From: an uncultured Amaricoccus sp.
GTDB lineage: Bacteria > Pseudomonadota > Alphaproteobacteria > Rhodobacterales > Rhodobacteraceae
Direction of reading: 5' to 3'
Length of the DNA: 6,451 bases
Assembly (NCBI RefSeq): GCF_937858865.1
Contig: NZ_CALLYO010000069.1
Span: forward strand, 1 to 6,451
Shown: positions 1-5,220 of the stretch, piece by piece
How the letters are laid out: every line of letters starts with the position of its first letter
Position numbering within the stretch: position 1 is the first letter of the stretch
Made by a program: the position numbers and the translations under genes
The notes under the pieces: generated by a model
Database searches by the model: none
What the model was told of the DNA's origin: nothing
The model's input: only the letters and a program-made list of their open reading frames with translations

Positions 1-542
1 GGGAGCGCGGCGACGGCGGCGGCGAGCTCCGCCTCCTCGCGCCATTCGGCGAGGAGGGCGAGGCCGGCGAGGACCGAGGCGACGAAGGACTTGGTCGCCG
101 CGACGCTCCGCTCCGGGCCGGCGGCGAGGGGGAGCGCGTGGTCGGCGGCGGCGGCGAGCGGCGAGGCGGCGGCGTTGGTGAGGGCGAGGGTGAGGGCGCC
201 GCCGGCGCGGGCGCCTTGCGTCATCTCGACGATGTCGGGGCTGCGGCCGGACTGGGAGATGGCGAGGCAGGCGGCGCCCTCGAGGCGGAGGCGGCGGCCG
301 TAGATCGAGGCGATCGAGGGGCCGACCGAGGCGACCGGGATGCCGGCGACGATCTCGACCGCGTACTTGAGGTAGGTGGCGGCATGGTCGGAGGAGCCGC
401 GCGCCACCGTCACCAGGAGGCGCGGGTCGGCGGCCCGCAGCGCCGCGGCGGCGGCGGCGAGGGGGTCGCTGGCGGTGGCGAGGAAGCGCCGGGCGGCGGC
501 CGGGATCTCGGCGACCTCGGCCTGCATCCGGGTGGCGCTCAT
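1..542 (-). CDS. SIS-domain sugar-phosphate isomerase/deaminase (GlmS/NagB-II/AgaS type), 3' part missing
   Basis: Reading starts at the ATG at 542-540 and stays open to the window edge, giving the first 180 residues of a family usually about 340 long. The start MSATRMQAEV followed by an EIP motif is typical of GlmS-like isomerase proteins that lack the glutaminase domain. The first SIS domain is clear: ARGSSDH (residues 47-53), the sugar-phosphate loop SQSGRSPD (96-103), and GPERSVAATKSF (142-153), the GPE-x-SVA-x-TK signature. From family knowledge, such proteins deaminate or isomerise glucosamine-6-phosphate or related amino-sugar phosphates in the cytoplasm. The ATG overlaps the stop of the upstream kinase gene as ATGA, so the two are very likely translationally coupled. 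The kinase neighbour favours a NagB-II-like glucosamine-6-phosphate deaminase, but an AgaS-like role or another sugar phosphate cannot be excluded. The second SIS domain lies outside the window. Confidence 0.88.
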   Translation of the reverse strand, partial: MSATRMQAEVAEIPAAARRFLATASDPLAAAAAALRAADPRLLVTVARGSSDHAATYLKYAVEIVAGIPVASVGPSIASIYGRRLRLEGAACLAISQSGRSPDIVEMTQGARAGGALTLALTNAAASPLAAAADHALPLAAGPERSVAATKSFVASVLAGLALLAEWREEAELAAAVAAL

Positions 543-1381
543 GCCGTCCCCCGCGCCATGGCGAGGGCGCCGTCGAGGCCGCTGCCGAGCGGCGGGCGGA
601 TGCGGCCGGGGTAGCGCGGGGCGAGGCGGCGGGCGAACTCCGGCCCGAGGCCGCCGAGGAAGCAGACGGGGAGCGGCGCCGCGCCGAGGCGGTCGATCGA
701 GGCGGCGACGGCGGCCTCGGCCTCGCGCAGGATGGCGCGGGCGGCCGGGTCGCCGGCGGCCTCGGCGGCGAGGAGGCGGGGGACCTCGGCTGCGAAGTCG
801 GCGGGGGCGGCGCGCCGGCCGAAGGCGACGATCCCCTCCGGGCCGCCGTGGGCGGCGAGGACGGCGGCGAGGAGCGGCGTCGTCTCGGCGAGGCCGTCGT
901 GGGCGAGGAGCGCCGCCTCGAGCAGCGCGCGGCCGAGGCGCGCCCCGCCGCCCTGGTCGCCGAGGAGGAACCCCCAGCCGCCGAGGATGCGCACGGCGCC
1001 GCCCCGCTGCAGGCCGAAGACCGAGCCGGTGCCGAGGGTCGCGGCGATGCCGTCGGCCGCCCCGAGCGCGCCCTTGAGCGCGACGACGGCGTCGGTCTCG
1101 ATGCGGACGCTGGCGAAGGGGAGCCGCCCGGCGAGGCGCGCGCGGGCGTCGGCCATGTTGGCGCCGGCGAGGCCGAGGACGGCGTCGAGCCGGGCCGGGT
1201 CGACGCCGGCCGCGGCGGCGGCGGCGCCGGCGGTGGCGAGGATGCTGGCGAGCGCCCCCTCGGGGTGGCTCCAGATGTTGGCGGCGCCCCCCTCGCCGCG
1301 GCCGAGGATGCGGCCCTGCCGGTCGGCCACCGCCGCGCGGCAGCCGCTCCCGCCCCCGTCCATGCCGAGAAAGAGCTCCAT
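539..1381 (-). CDS. nagK: BadF/BadG/BcrA/BcrD-family N-acetylglucosamine kinase
   Basis: This is a 280-residue cytoplasmic sugar kinase of the ASKHA (actin/hexokinase-like) fold, a normal length for the family. The N-terminal phosphate-1 loop is DGGGSGCRA (residues 8-16). ETDA (95-98) and the phosphate-2 loop TLGTGS (115-120) follow, then GGWGFLLGDQGGGARLG (134-150), a hallmark of BadF-type GlcNAc kinases. The adenosine-side motif is FLGGLGPEF (241-249), and the C-terminal GSGLDGAL (266-273) is also typical. It would phosphorylate GlcNAc, or possibly glucosamine, at O6 with ATP. The downstream SIS gene overlaps its stop by four bases, making a two-gene operon for amino-sugar use. The ATG at 1381 is the only sensible start because the phosphate loop begins seven residues later. 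No clear Shine-Dalgarno sequence precedes it. Substrate is inferred from family and context; glucosamine or another hexose is possible. Confidence 0.87.
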   Translation of the reverse strand: MELFLGMDGGGSGCRAAVADRQGRILGRGEGGAANIWSHPEGALASILATAGAAAAAAGVDPARLDAVLGLAGANMADARARLAGRLPFASVRIETDAVVALKGALGAADGIAATLGTGSVFGLQRGGAVRILGGWGFLLGDQGGGARLGRALLEAALLAHDGLAETTPLLAAVLAAHGGPEGIVAFGRRAAPADFAAEVPRLLAAEAAGDPAARAILREAEAAVAASIDRLGAAPLPVCFLGGLGPEFARRLAPRYPGRIRPPLGSGLDGALAMARGTA

Positions 1382-1419
1382 GGCGGGAGGATAGCGAAGC
1401 GCCGGGGGAAGGGAAGCGG

Positions 1420-1448
1420 TTGAAATGTCCGCTTCCGGATGCTATGTC
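1420..1448 (+). promoter_or_regulatory. Predicted promoter of the toxin-antitoxin operon
   Basis: TTGAAA at 1420-1425 matches the -35 consensus at five of six bases. After exactly 17 bases comes TATGTC at 1443-1448, a weak -10 (three of six) but preceded by TG plus one base (1440-1442), the extended -10 arrangement. This would start transcription near 1455, leaving a leader of about 16 bases before the antitoxin ATG. One inverted repeat fills the spacer and another covers the -10 and start site. The call rests on consensus match and position only. Confidence 0.55.
1426..1441. promoter_or_regulatory. Upstream operator-like inverted repeat
   Basis: TGTCCG-CTTC-CGGATG is an imperfect inverted repeat: the inner TCCG/CGGA arms are exact around a four-base centre and the outer bases diverge. 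It has the same layout as the perfect repeat 19 bases downstream, shares the TGTCC start, and lies exactly in the spacer between the predicted -35 and -10. The likely ligand is the antitoxin, alone or with the toxin, by analogy with autoregulated toxin-antitoxin operons. Confidence 0.5.
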
Positions 1449-1460
1449 CATATCTGGACA
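1445..1460. promoter_or_regulatory. Perfect 6-4-6 inverted repeat, probable toxin-antitoxin operator
   Basis: TGTCCA-TATC-TGGACA is a perfect palindrome with six-base arms around a four-base centre. It overlaps the end of the predicted -10 and the expected start site, and ends where the antitoxin ribosome binding site begins. Such placement is what one expects for repression of the operon by its own antitoxin. It could also affect the divergent nagK operon, whose start codon is only about 65 bases away. Confidence 0.65.
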
Positions 1461-1465
1461 AGGAG
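1460..1465 (+). promoter_or_regulatory. Ribosome binding site fixing the antitoxin start
   Basis: AAGGAG lies five bases before the ATG at 1471. This favours 1471 over the in-frame upstream starts at 1420 (TTG) and 1444 (ATG), which have no comparable site and lie inside the promoter elements. Confidence 0.7.
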
Positions 1466-1470
1466 CGGAG

Positions 1471-1980
1471 ATGAAGATCCTCGACAGCGCGCCGTCTCCT
1501 GGCTCGGCCCCCGGGTTCCGCAGCATCTCGCGCGACGACTGCGCCCGGCTGAGCGGTCCGGCGGTGCGGACCTTCCGCGCGATCGCCGACGAATGGGGGC
1601 TGTCGGAGAAGGAGAGGATCGCGGTGCTCGGCATGCCGGCCCGCTCGACCTATCACCAGTGGATGCGCAAGGCGGAGGAGCGGGCGCCGCTCGCCCTGCC
1701 CCTCGACACGCTGATGCGGATCTCGGGCGTCCTCGGCATCTACAAGGCGCTCGCGATCCTCTTCCACGAGCCGGCGCAGGCGGCGCGCTGGCTGAAGGGG
1801 GCGCACCGCGGGACGGTCTTCGCCGGCGCCTCGCCGATGAGCTTCGTCGTCGAGGGCGGTCAGGACGGCATCATGACCGTCCGCCGCTATCTCGACGGCT
1901 GGCGCGGCGGCAGCATGGGGCACGGCGCGGCCGAGGGCAGCTTCGCGCCGGTCGGCGAGGGGGATCTCGTGATCCTGTGA
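1471..1980 (+). CDS. Xre/MbcA/ParS-type (DUF2384) antitoxin of a RES toxin-antitoxin pair
   Basis: The product has 169 residues. Residues 30-70 form a helix-turn-helix-like region (GLSEKERIAVLGMPARSTY around 43-61, then a QWMRK helix), matching the Xre-like N-terminal domain of this antitoxin family. Residues 75-150 form the toxin-binding DUF2384 domain, with LMRISGVLGIYKAL (81-94), ARWLKGAHRGTVFAGASPM (105-123) and the typical tail VRRYLDGWRGG (137-147). From family knowledge it binds and neutralises the RES enzyme, its C-terminal part blocking the active site, and represses its own operon. The stop overlaps the toxin start as GTGA, so the two are made in a coupled way. The ATG at 1471 was chosen because of the AAGGAG five bases upstream. 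Base composition is much like that of its neighbours, so recent transfer is not evident. Confidence 0.9.
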   Translation: MKILDSAPSPGSAPGFRSISRDDCARLSGPAVRTFRAIADEWGLSEKERIAVLGMPARSTYHQWMRKAEERAPLALPLDTLMRISGVLGIYKALAILFHEPAQAARWLKGAHRGTVFAGASPMSFVVEGGQDGIMTVRRYLDGWRGGSMGHGAAEGSFAPVGEGDLVIL

Positions 1981-2666
1981 GCTTCGATCTCCGCGCATAC
2001 CGCGCCGTCCGCGCGCCGGAGGAGACGAGCCGCCTCGTCCCGTCGCGCTTTCCCCCGGTCCCGGCCTTCGAGCGGGTGAGCACGGCCGAGGATCTCGAAG
2101 CGGTCTTCGAGCTCGAGGGATGGACCAACGACCGGCTGGCGAGCACGCGGCTCCGGCAGATCCCGCGCGCGGACTGGGTCTACGGCCGGCCGAACGCCAG
2201 CGTGGTCATGGCGGCCTTCCTGCACGGCGCGCCGCGCGGCCAGCGCTTCTCGGGGCCCGAGCTCGGCGCCTGGTATGCCGCGAGCGAGCTCCGCACCGCC
2301 CTGCTCGAGGTGGCGAACGGCCTGCGCAAGGAGATGTCGCTCAGCGCCATCGGCCGGATGGTCGAGACCTACCGCCAATACCAGGCGCGGCTCGACGGCC
2401 GCTTCGTCGACATCTTCGGCCTGCATCCCGAGTTCCACGACCCCGACGATTCGACCTATCCGGTCTCCCAGCCATTCGGCCGGCACGTGCGGGAGCATGG
2501 GGCGGAGGTCGGCCGCATCGGGATCCGCTACGAGAGCGTGCGCCGCCCCGGGCACGAGAACTGGGTCTGCTTCCTGCCGACGGCGGTCCGGGACGTGGTG
2601 CAGGCAGGCCATTTCGAGATCGACGTGCCGCCCGGCGGCAAGGTCGTCGTGCGCCGGCTGTCCTGA
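1977..2666 (+). CDS. RES-domain toxin (NAD+ phosphorylase/ADP-ribosyltransferase superfamily)
   Basis: Starting at the GTG at 1977-1979, the product has 229 residues, a usual size for a stand-alone RES toxin. Family landmarks in order are RLVPSRFPP (19-27, with the conserved Arg of the RES triad region), FERVSTAEDLEAVFELEGWTN (31-51), VMAAFLH (77-83), RFSGPELGAWYAASELRTALLE (90-111, with the conserved Tyr-100 and Glu-111), and IRYESVRRPGHENWVCFLP (183-201, with the conserved Ser-187). Characterised members either break down NAD+ (MbcT type) or ADP-ribosylate a target (ParT type); the sequence alone does not decide between them. All key positions seem kept, so it looks active. The GTG start is chosen because it overlaps the antitoxin stop as GTGA and places the domain start correctly; the reading frame extends further upstream but that part is antitoxin shadow. 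The next gene, murQ, lies 58 bases downstream. Confidence 0.88.
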   Translation: MSFDLRAYRAVRAPEETSRLVPSRFPPVPAFERVSTAEDLEAVFELEGWTNDRLASTRLRQIPRADWVYGRPNASVVMAAFLHGAPRGQRFSGPELGAWYAASELRTALLEVANGLRKEMSLSAIGRMVETYRQYQARLDGRFVDIFGLHPEFHDPDDSTYPVSQPFGRHVREHGAEVGRIGIRYESVRRPGHENWVCFLPTAVRDVVQAGHFEIDVPPGGKVVVRRLS

Positions 2667-2711
2667 GGGCGTGGACAAGCCGCCATGCCGGGGCGATCCT
2701 CCGCGCCCGAG

Positions 2712-2716
2712 AGGAG
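2712..2716 (+). promoter_or_regulatory. Ribosome binding site deciding the murQ start
   Basis: AGGAG ends eight bases before the TTG at 2725. The in-frame alternative is a GTG at 2671, five bases after the toxin stop, which would add 18 residues (VDKPPCRGDP...) unlike any MurQ N-terminus. The TTG start gives the expected length. Confidence 0.65.
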
Positions 2717-2724
2717 AGTCGGCC

Positions 2725-3624
2725 TTGCCCCTTCCCGCCACCGAAGCCCGGCACCCGGGCGCCATCGGCATCCAGTCGCTGCCGGCGCCGGAGATCCTCG
2801 CGCGCCTGCTCGACGGGCACCGGCACGCCGCCGAACAGGTGGCGGCGGCGCTGCCGGAGATCGAGGCGGCGGCCGAAGCGGCGGCCCGGGCGCTGGCCGC
2901 GGGGAAGCGGCTCGCCTATGCCGGGGCGGGCAGCGCCGGGCTGATGGCGCTCTCGGACGCGCTCGAGCTGCTCGGCACCTTCGGCATCGCGCCGGAGCGG
3001 ACGCCGGTGCTCTTCGCCGGCGGGGCGGCGGCGCTCGCCGTCATGCGGGGCGACGTCGAGGACGTGGCGGCGGACGGCGCCGCCGACGTCGCGCGCGCCG
3101 GCCTCGGGCCCGGCGACGTCCTGATCTGCGTCTCGGCGAGCGGGACGACTCCCTACACCCTCGCGGCGGCGGCGGCGGGCCGCGCCGCCGGGGCGCGGGT
3201 GGTCGGCGTGGCGAACGTCGCGGGGAGCGCGCTCCTCGCCGCCGCGGACGTCGCGGTGCTGCTCGACACCGGGCCGGAGCTCGTCGCCGGCTCGACCCGG
3301 CTCGGCGCCGGGACGGCGCAGAAGATCGCGCTCAACCTCGTCTCGACCCTCGTCGGGATCCGGCTCGGGCATGTGCATGACGGCTATATGGTCAATCTCA
3401 CCGCCGACAACGCCAAGCTCCGCCGCCGGGCGGCCGGGATCGTGGCGGCGGTGGCGGGCTGCGACGCGGCGGCGGCGGAAGCGGCGCTCGCCGCCGCCGG
3501 CGGGCGGGTCAAGCCGGCGGTGCTGATCGCCGCCGGGGCGGAGGGCGCCGAGGCCGCCCGGCGCCTCCTCGCGGCGAGCGGCGGGCAGCTCGGGCCGGCG
3601 CTCGCGGCGCTGGCGGGCAGGTGA
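2725..3624 (+). CDS. murQ: N-acetylmuramic acid 6-phosphate etherase (MurQ)
   Basis: With the TTG start the product has 299 residues, against 298 in E. coli MurQ. It is a cytoplasmic SIS-fold enzyme that removes D-lactate from MurNAc-6-phosphate to give GlcNAc-6-phosphate in peptidoglycan recycling. The N-terminus (PATEARHPGAIGIQSLPAPEIL, split here as residues 4-13 and 14-25) matches the family's TE...IDTLPTLEIL pattern. The sugar-phosphate loop is YAGAGSAG (65-72). From alignment by eye, catalytic Glu-83 and Glu-114 of E. coli correspond to Glu-81 (in DALELLGTFG) and Glu-112 (in GDVEDV). Further matches are SASGTTPYTL and GPELVAGSTRLGAGTAQK, close to the family signature for the latter, and MVNLTADNAKLRRRA. 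The usual SECPPTFG motif is altered to ALELLGTFG and the Arg of TSGRLG is Leu, so this is a divergent subfamily. Its product would feed the nagK/SIS pathway encoded on the opposite strand. Confidence 0.88.
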   Translation: MPLPATEARHPGAIGIQSLPAPEILARLLDGHRHAAEQVAAALPEIEAAAEAAARALAAGKRLAYAGAGSAGLMALSDALELLGTFGIAPERTPVLFAGGAAALAVMRGDVEDVAADGAADVARAGLGPGDVLICVSASGTTPYTLAAAAAGRAAGARVVGVANVAGSALLAAADVAVLLDTGPELVAGSTRLGAGTAQKIALNLVSTLVGIRLGHVHDGYMVNLTADNAKLRRRAAGIVAAVAGCDAAAAEAALAAAGGRVKPAVLIAAGAEGAEAARRLLAASGGQLGPALAALAGR

Positions 3625-3666
3625 CGCGGGGCGCGCGCTCCCGGCGCGTTCCCTGCGCTCCGGCTC

Positions 3667-3695
3667 TTGGCATCGCCGGATATCCCGACTAATTT
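3667..3695 (+). promoter_or_regulatory. Candidate promoter of the exbB-exbD-tonB operon
   Basis: TTGGCA at 3667-3672 matches the -35 consensus at five of six bases and is followed after 17 bases by TAATTT at 3690-3695, a weak -10 (three of six). It lies in the one AT-richer patch of the intergenic region. A start near 3702 would give a leader of about 115 bases. No experimental or comparative support is available. Confidence 0.4.
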
Positions 3696-3705
3696 GCCCG
3701 GATAT
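3676..3705 (+). repeat. Direct repeat CCGGATAT flanking the candidate -10
   Basis: CCGGATAT occurs at 3676-3683 and again at 3698-3705, 22 bases apart (about two helical turns). One copy lies in the promoter spacer and the other at the expected start site. This placement suggests regulator binding, but the repeat is short. Confidence 0.45.
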
Positions 3706-3815
3706 GGACCGCGGCGACGCGGGCCTGCAAGCCATGCGCAATCGGCGCTCCGCCAGCTGATCGGAAAGAAGCCGGGACGGCGCCGGGGCTGCGCGGGACG
3801 CGGCCGGAGGGAAGC

Positions 3816-4769
3816 ATGGGGCGGGTAGCGAGGGCCGCGGTCGCGGTCGCACTGGTCTTCACGGTGGCGGCCGGCGCTACCGCGGCGCAGGATGCGCCGG
3901 CGGTGCCCGAGGCCCTGCCGGCGATGCCCGCAGCCGAATCGGCTCCGGCGCAGGCGGCTGAGGCTCCCGCCACGGCGCCGGGCGCGCGCGCGCCGGCCGC
4001 TGACGAGCGCGCGGGCGGGTCGGCGGTGCTGCTCGCGCCGGACGGCGCGCTCGACGCGCCCGGGACGGGGGCGCTGCCGCGCGACCTTTCGCCCTGGGGC
4101 ATGTACATGGCGGCCGACGTCGTCGTGAAGGGCGTGATGATCGGCCTCGCCCTCGCCTCGCTGGCGACCTGGACGGTCTGCCTCGCCAAGAGCCTCGAGC
4201 TCCTCGCCGCCGGCAGCCGGCTGAACCGCGGCCTGCGGGTGATCCTCGGCGCGCGCGACCTCGCGGCCGCCGACCGGGCGCTCGCCGGGCAGGGCGGCCC
4301 GGCGGCGGCGATGGTGCGCGTCGCGCGGCACGAGGCGAGCGTCACCGCGCCCGACGCCCGCCAGGGCCTGCTGCCGCGGGTCGCCTCGCACCTGTCGCGC
4401 ATCGAGGCCGGCGCCGGGCGGCGGCTCTCGATGGGCACCGGCATCCTCGCCACCATCGGGTCGACGGCGCCCTTCGTCGGGCTCTTCGGCACGGTCTGGG
4501 GGATCATGAACAGCTTCATCGGCATCTCCGAGACGCAGACGACCAACCTCGCCGTGGTCGCCCCCGGCATCGCCGAGGCGCTGCTCGCCACCGCTCTCGG
4601 CCTCGTCGCCGCCATCCCGGCGGTGGTGATCTACAACGTCTTCGCCCGCTGGATCGCCGGCTACCGCGCGCGGCTCGCCGATGCCGCGGCCGGCGTCGAG
4701 CGGCTGGTGAGCCGCGACCTCGACCACGACCGGCTGGCGCCCGCGCCGCTGGCCCGGGCGGCGGAGTAG
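3816..4769 (+). CDS. exbB: TonB-system energiser ExbB (proton channel subunit)
   Basis: The product has 317 residues, longer than E. coli ExbB (244), as expected for the form with an N-terminal extension. Residues 1-24 look like a cleavable signal peptide (hydrophobic AAVAVALVFTVAAG, then ATAAQ). Residues 25-90 are an Ala/Pro-rich periplasmic stretch. Three membrane segments follow: about 103-125, 208-232 and 252-278. The MotA/TolQ/ExbB core is very well kept: STAPFVGLFGTVWGIMNSF (216-234) and PGIAEALLATALGLVAAIPA (250-269). Glu-254, Thr-259 and Thr-226 correspond to the functional E176, T181 and T148 of E. coli. With ExbD it forms the inner-membrane channel that uses the proton gradient to energise TonB. 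GGAGG lies five bases before the ATG. It heads a tight operon with exbD and tonB. Confidence 0.95.
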   Translation: MGRVARAAVAVALVFTVAAGATAAQDAPAVPEALPAMPAAESAPAQAAEAPATAPGARAPAADERAGGSAVLLAPDGALDAPGTGALPRDLSPWGMYMAADVVVKGVMIGLALASLATWTVCLAKSLELLAAGSRLNRGLRVILGARDLAAADRALAGQGGPAAAMVRVARHEASVTAPDARQGLLPRVASHLSRIEAGAGRRLSMGTGILATIGSTAPFVGLFGTVWGIMNSFIGISETQTTNLAVVAPGIAEALLATALGLVAAIPAVVIYNVFARWIAGYRARLADAAAGVERLVSRDLDHDRLAPAPLARAAE

Positions 4770-4773
4770 CGCC

Positions 4774-5220
4774 ATGGCCGGGAGCCTGCAGCCGCGCGGC
4801 GCCGACGACGACCTCGCCGAGGTGCACGAGATCAACGTGACGCCCTTCATCGACGTGATGCTGGTGCTGCTGATCATCTTCATGATCGCGGCCCCGCTCG
4901 CCACGGTCGACGTGCCGGTCGACCTGCCGGGCTCGACGGCGACCCCGCAGCCGCGGCCGGCCGATCCGATCTACCTGACGGTCAGGGACGACCTCTCGCT
5001 GGTGCTCGGCGAGAGCGCGGTGGCGCGCGAGGCGCTCGGGCCCGCGCTCGGCGCGGCGACGGCGGGGGACCAGGAGACGCGCATCTTCCTGCGTGCCGAC
5101 GAGAGGGTCGCCTATGGCGACCTGATGGCGGTGATGAACCTGCTGCGCGCCGCCGGCTATCTCAAGGTGGCGCTCGTCGGGCTCGAGGCGGCCGATGCGC
5201 CGGCCGGCGCCGCGCCATGA
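4774..5220 (+). CDS. exbD: TonB-system biopolymer transport protein ExbD
   Basis: The product has 148 residues, close to E. coli ExbD (141). A short cytoplasmic N-terminus ends in HEINVTPFIDVMLVLLIIFM (18-37). This is the family signature, and Asp-27 corresponds to the essential membrane aspartate D25 of E. coli. One membrane segment spans about 24-44 and is followed by a periplasmic domain with VDVPVDLP (45-52), typical beta strands (PIYLTVRDDLSLVLGE) and the ERVAYGDLMAVMNLLRAAGYLKVALV element (110-135). Only four bases separate it from exbB, with GGAG inside the exbB end as ribosome binding site, and its stop overlaps the tonB start as ATGA. It partners ExbB in proton-driven energising of TonB. 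Confidence 0.95.
   Translation: MAGSLQPRGADDDLAEVHEINVTPFIDVMLVLLIIFMIAAPLATVDVPVDLPGSTATPQPRPADPIYLTVRDDLSLVLGESAVAREALGPALGAATAGDQETRIFLRADERVAYGDLMAVMNLLRAAGYLKVALVGLEAADAPAGAAP

Larger units (their letters stand above)
3625..3815. other. Intergenic region between murQ and exbB
   Basis: These 191 bases hold the only relatively AT-rich patch of the right half (about 3665-3708), with a candidate promoter and repeats described separately. No convincing terminator follows murQ: a weak ACGCG/CGCGT pairing (3624-3628 with 3645-3649) has no T-run. Bases 3711-3805 would be an untranslated leader of about 100 bases; no recognisable riboswitch or TGA-N9-TCA iron-box was found in it. GGAGG at 3806-3810 is the exbB ribosome binding site, five bases before its ATG. 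Confidence 0.6.

Noticed and set aside
400..480. Runs of GGC/GCG triplets resembling a trinucleotide repeat
   Set aside because: They encode Ala-rich helices in a recognised gene and reflect codon bias, as in many other places in the window.
91..1423. Plus-strand open frames opposite nagK and the SIS gene
   Set aside because: The minus strand encodes two recognisable enzymes with full motifs; the plus frames are Arg/Gly/Ala-rich shadows.
1420..1470. Longer antitoxin starting at TTG 1420 or ATG 1444
   Set aside because: The extra residues would be encoded by the promoter and operators and lack a ribosome binding site, whereas AAGGAG stands five bases before 1471.
3624..3649. Possible terminator hairpin after murQ (ACGCG with CGCGT)
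   Set aside because: The stem is short with a long GC-rich loop and no T-run; such pairings are frequent by chance in this composition.
3734..3760. Tiny upstream reading frame MRNRRSAS in the exbB leader
   Set aside because: It has no ribosome binding site and no known leader-peptide pattern, and does not resemble HemP/HmuP.
2341..3852. Long minus-strand open frame of 503 codons across murQ and the intergenic region
   Set aside because: It is antisense to murQ, is Arg/Ala/Pro/Gly-rich without family motifs, and arises because stop codons are rare in such GC-rich DNA.
3384..4904. Long minus-strand open frame of 506 codons antisense to exbB
   Set aside because: It is low-complexity Arg-rich sequence opposite a clearly recognised ExbB, with no conserved motif.
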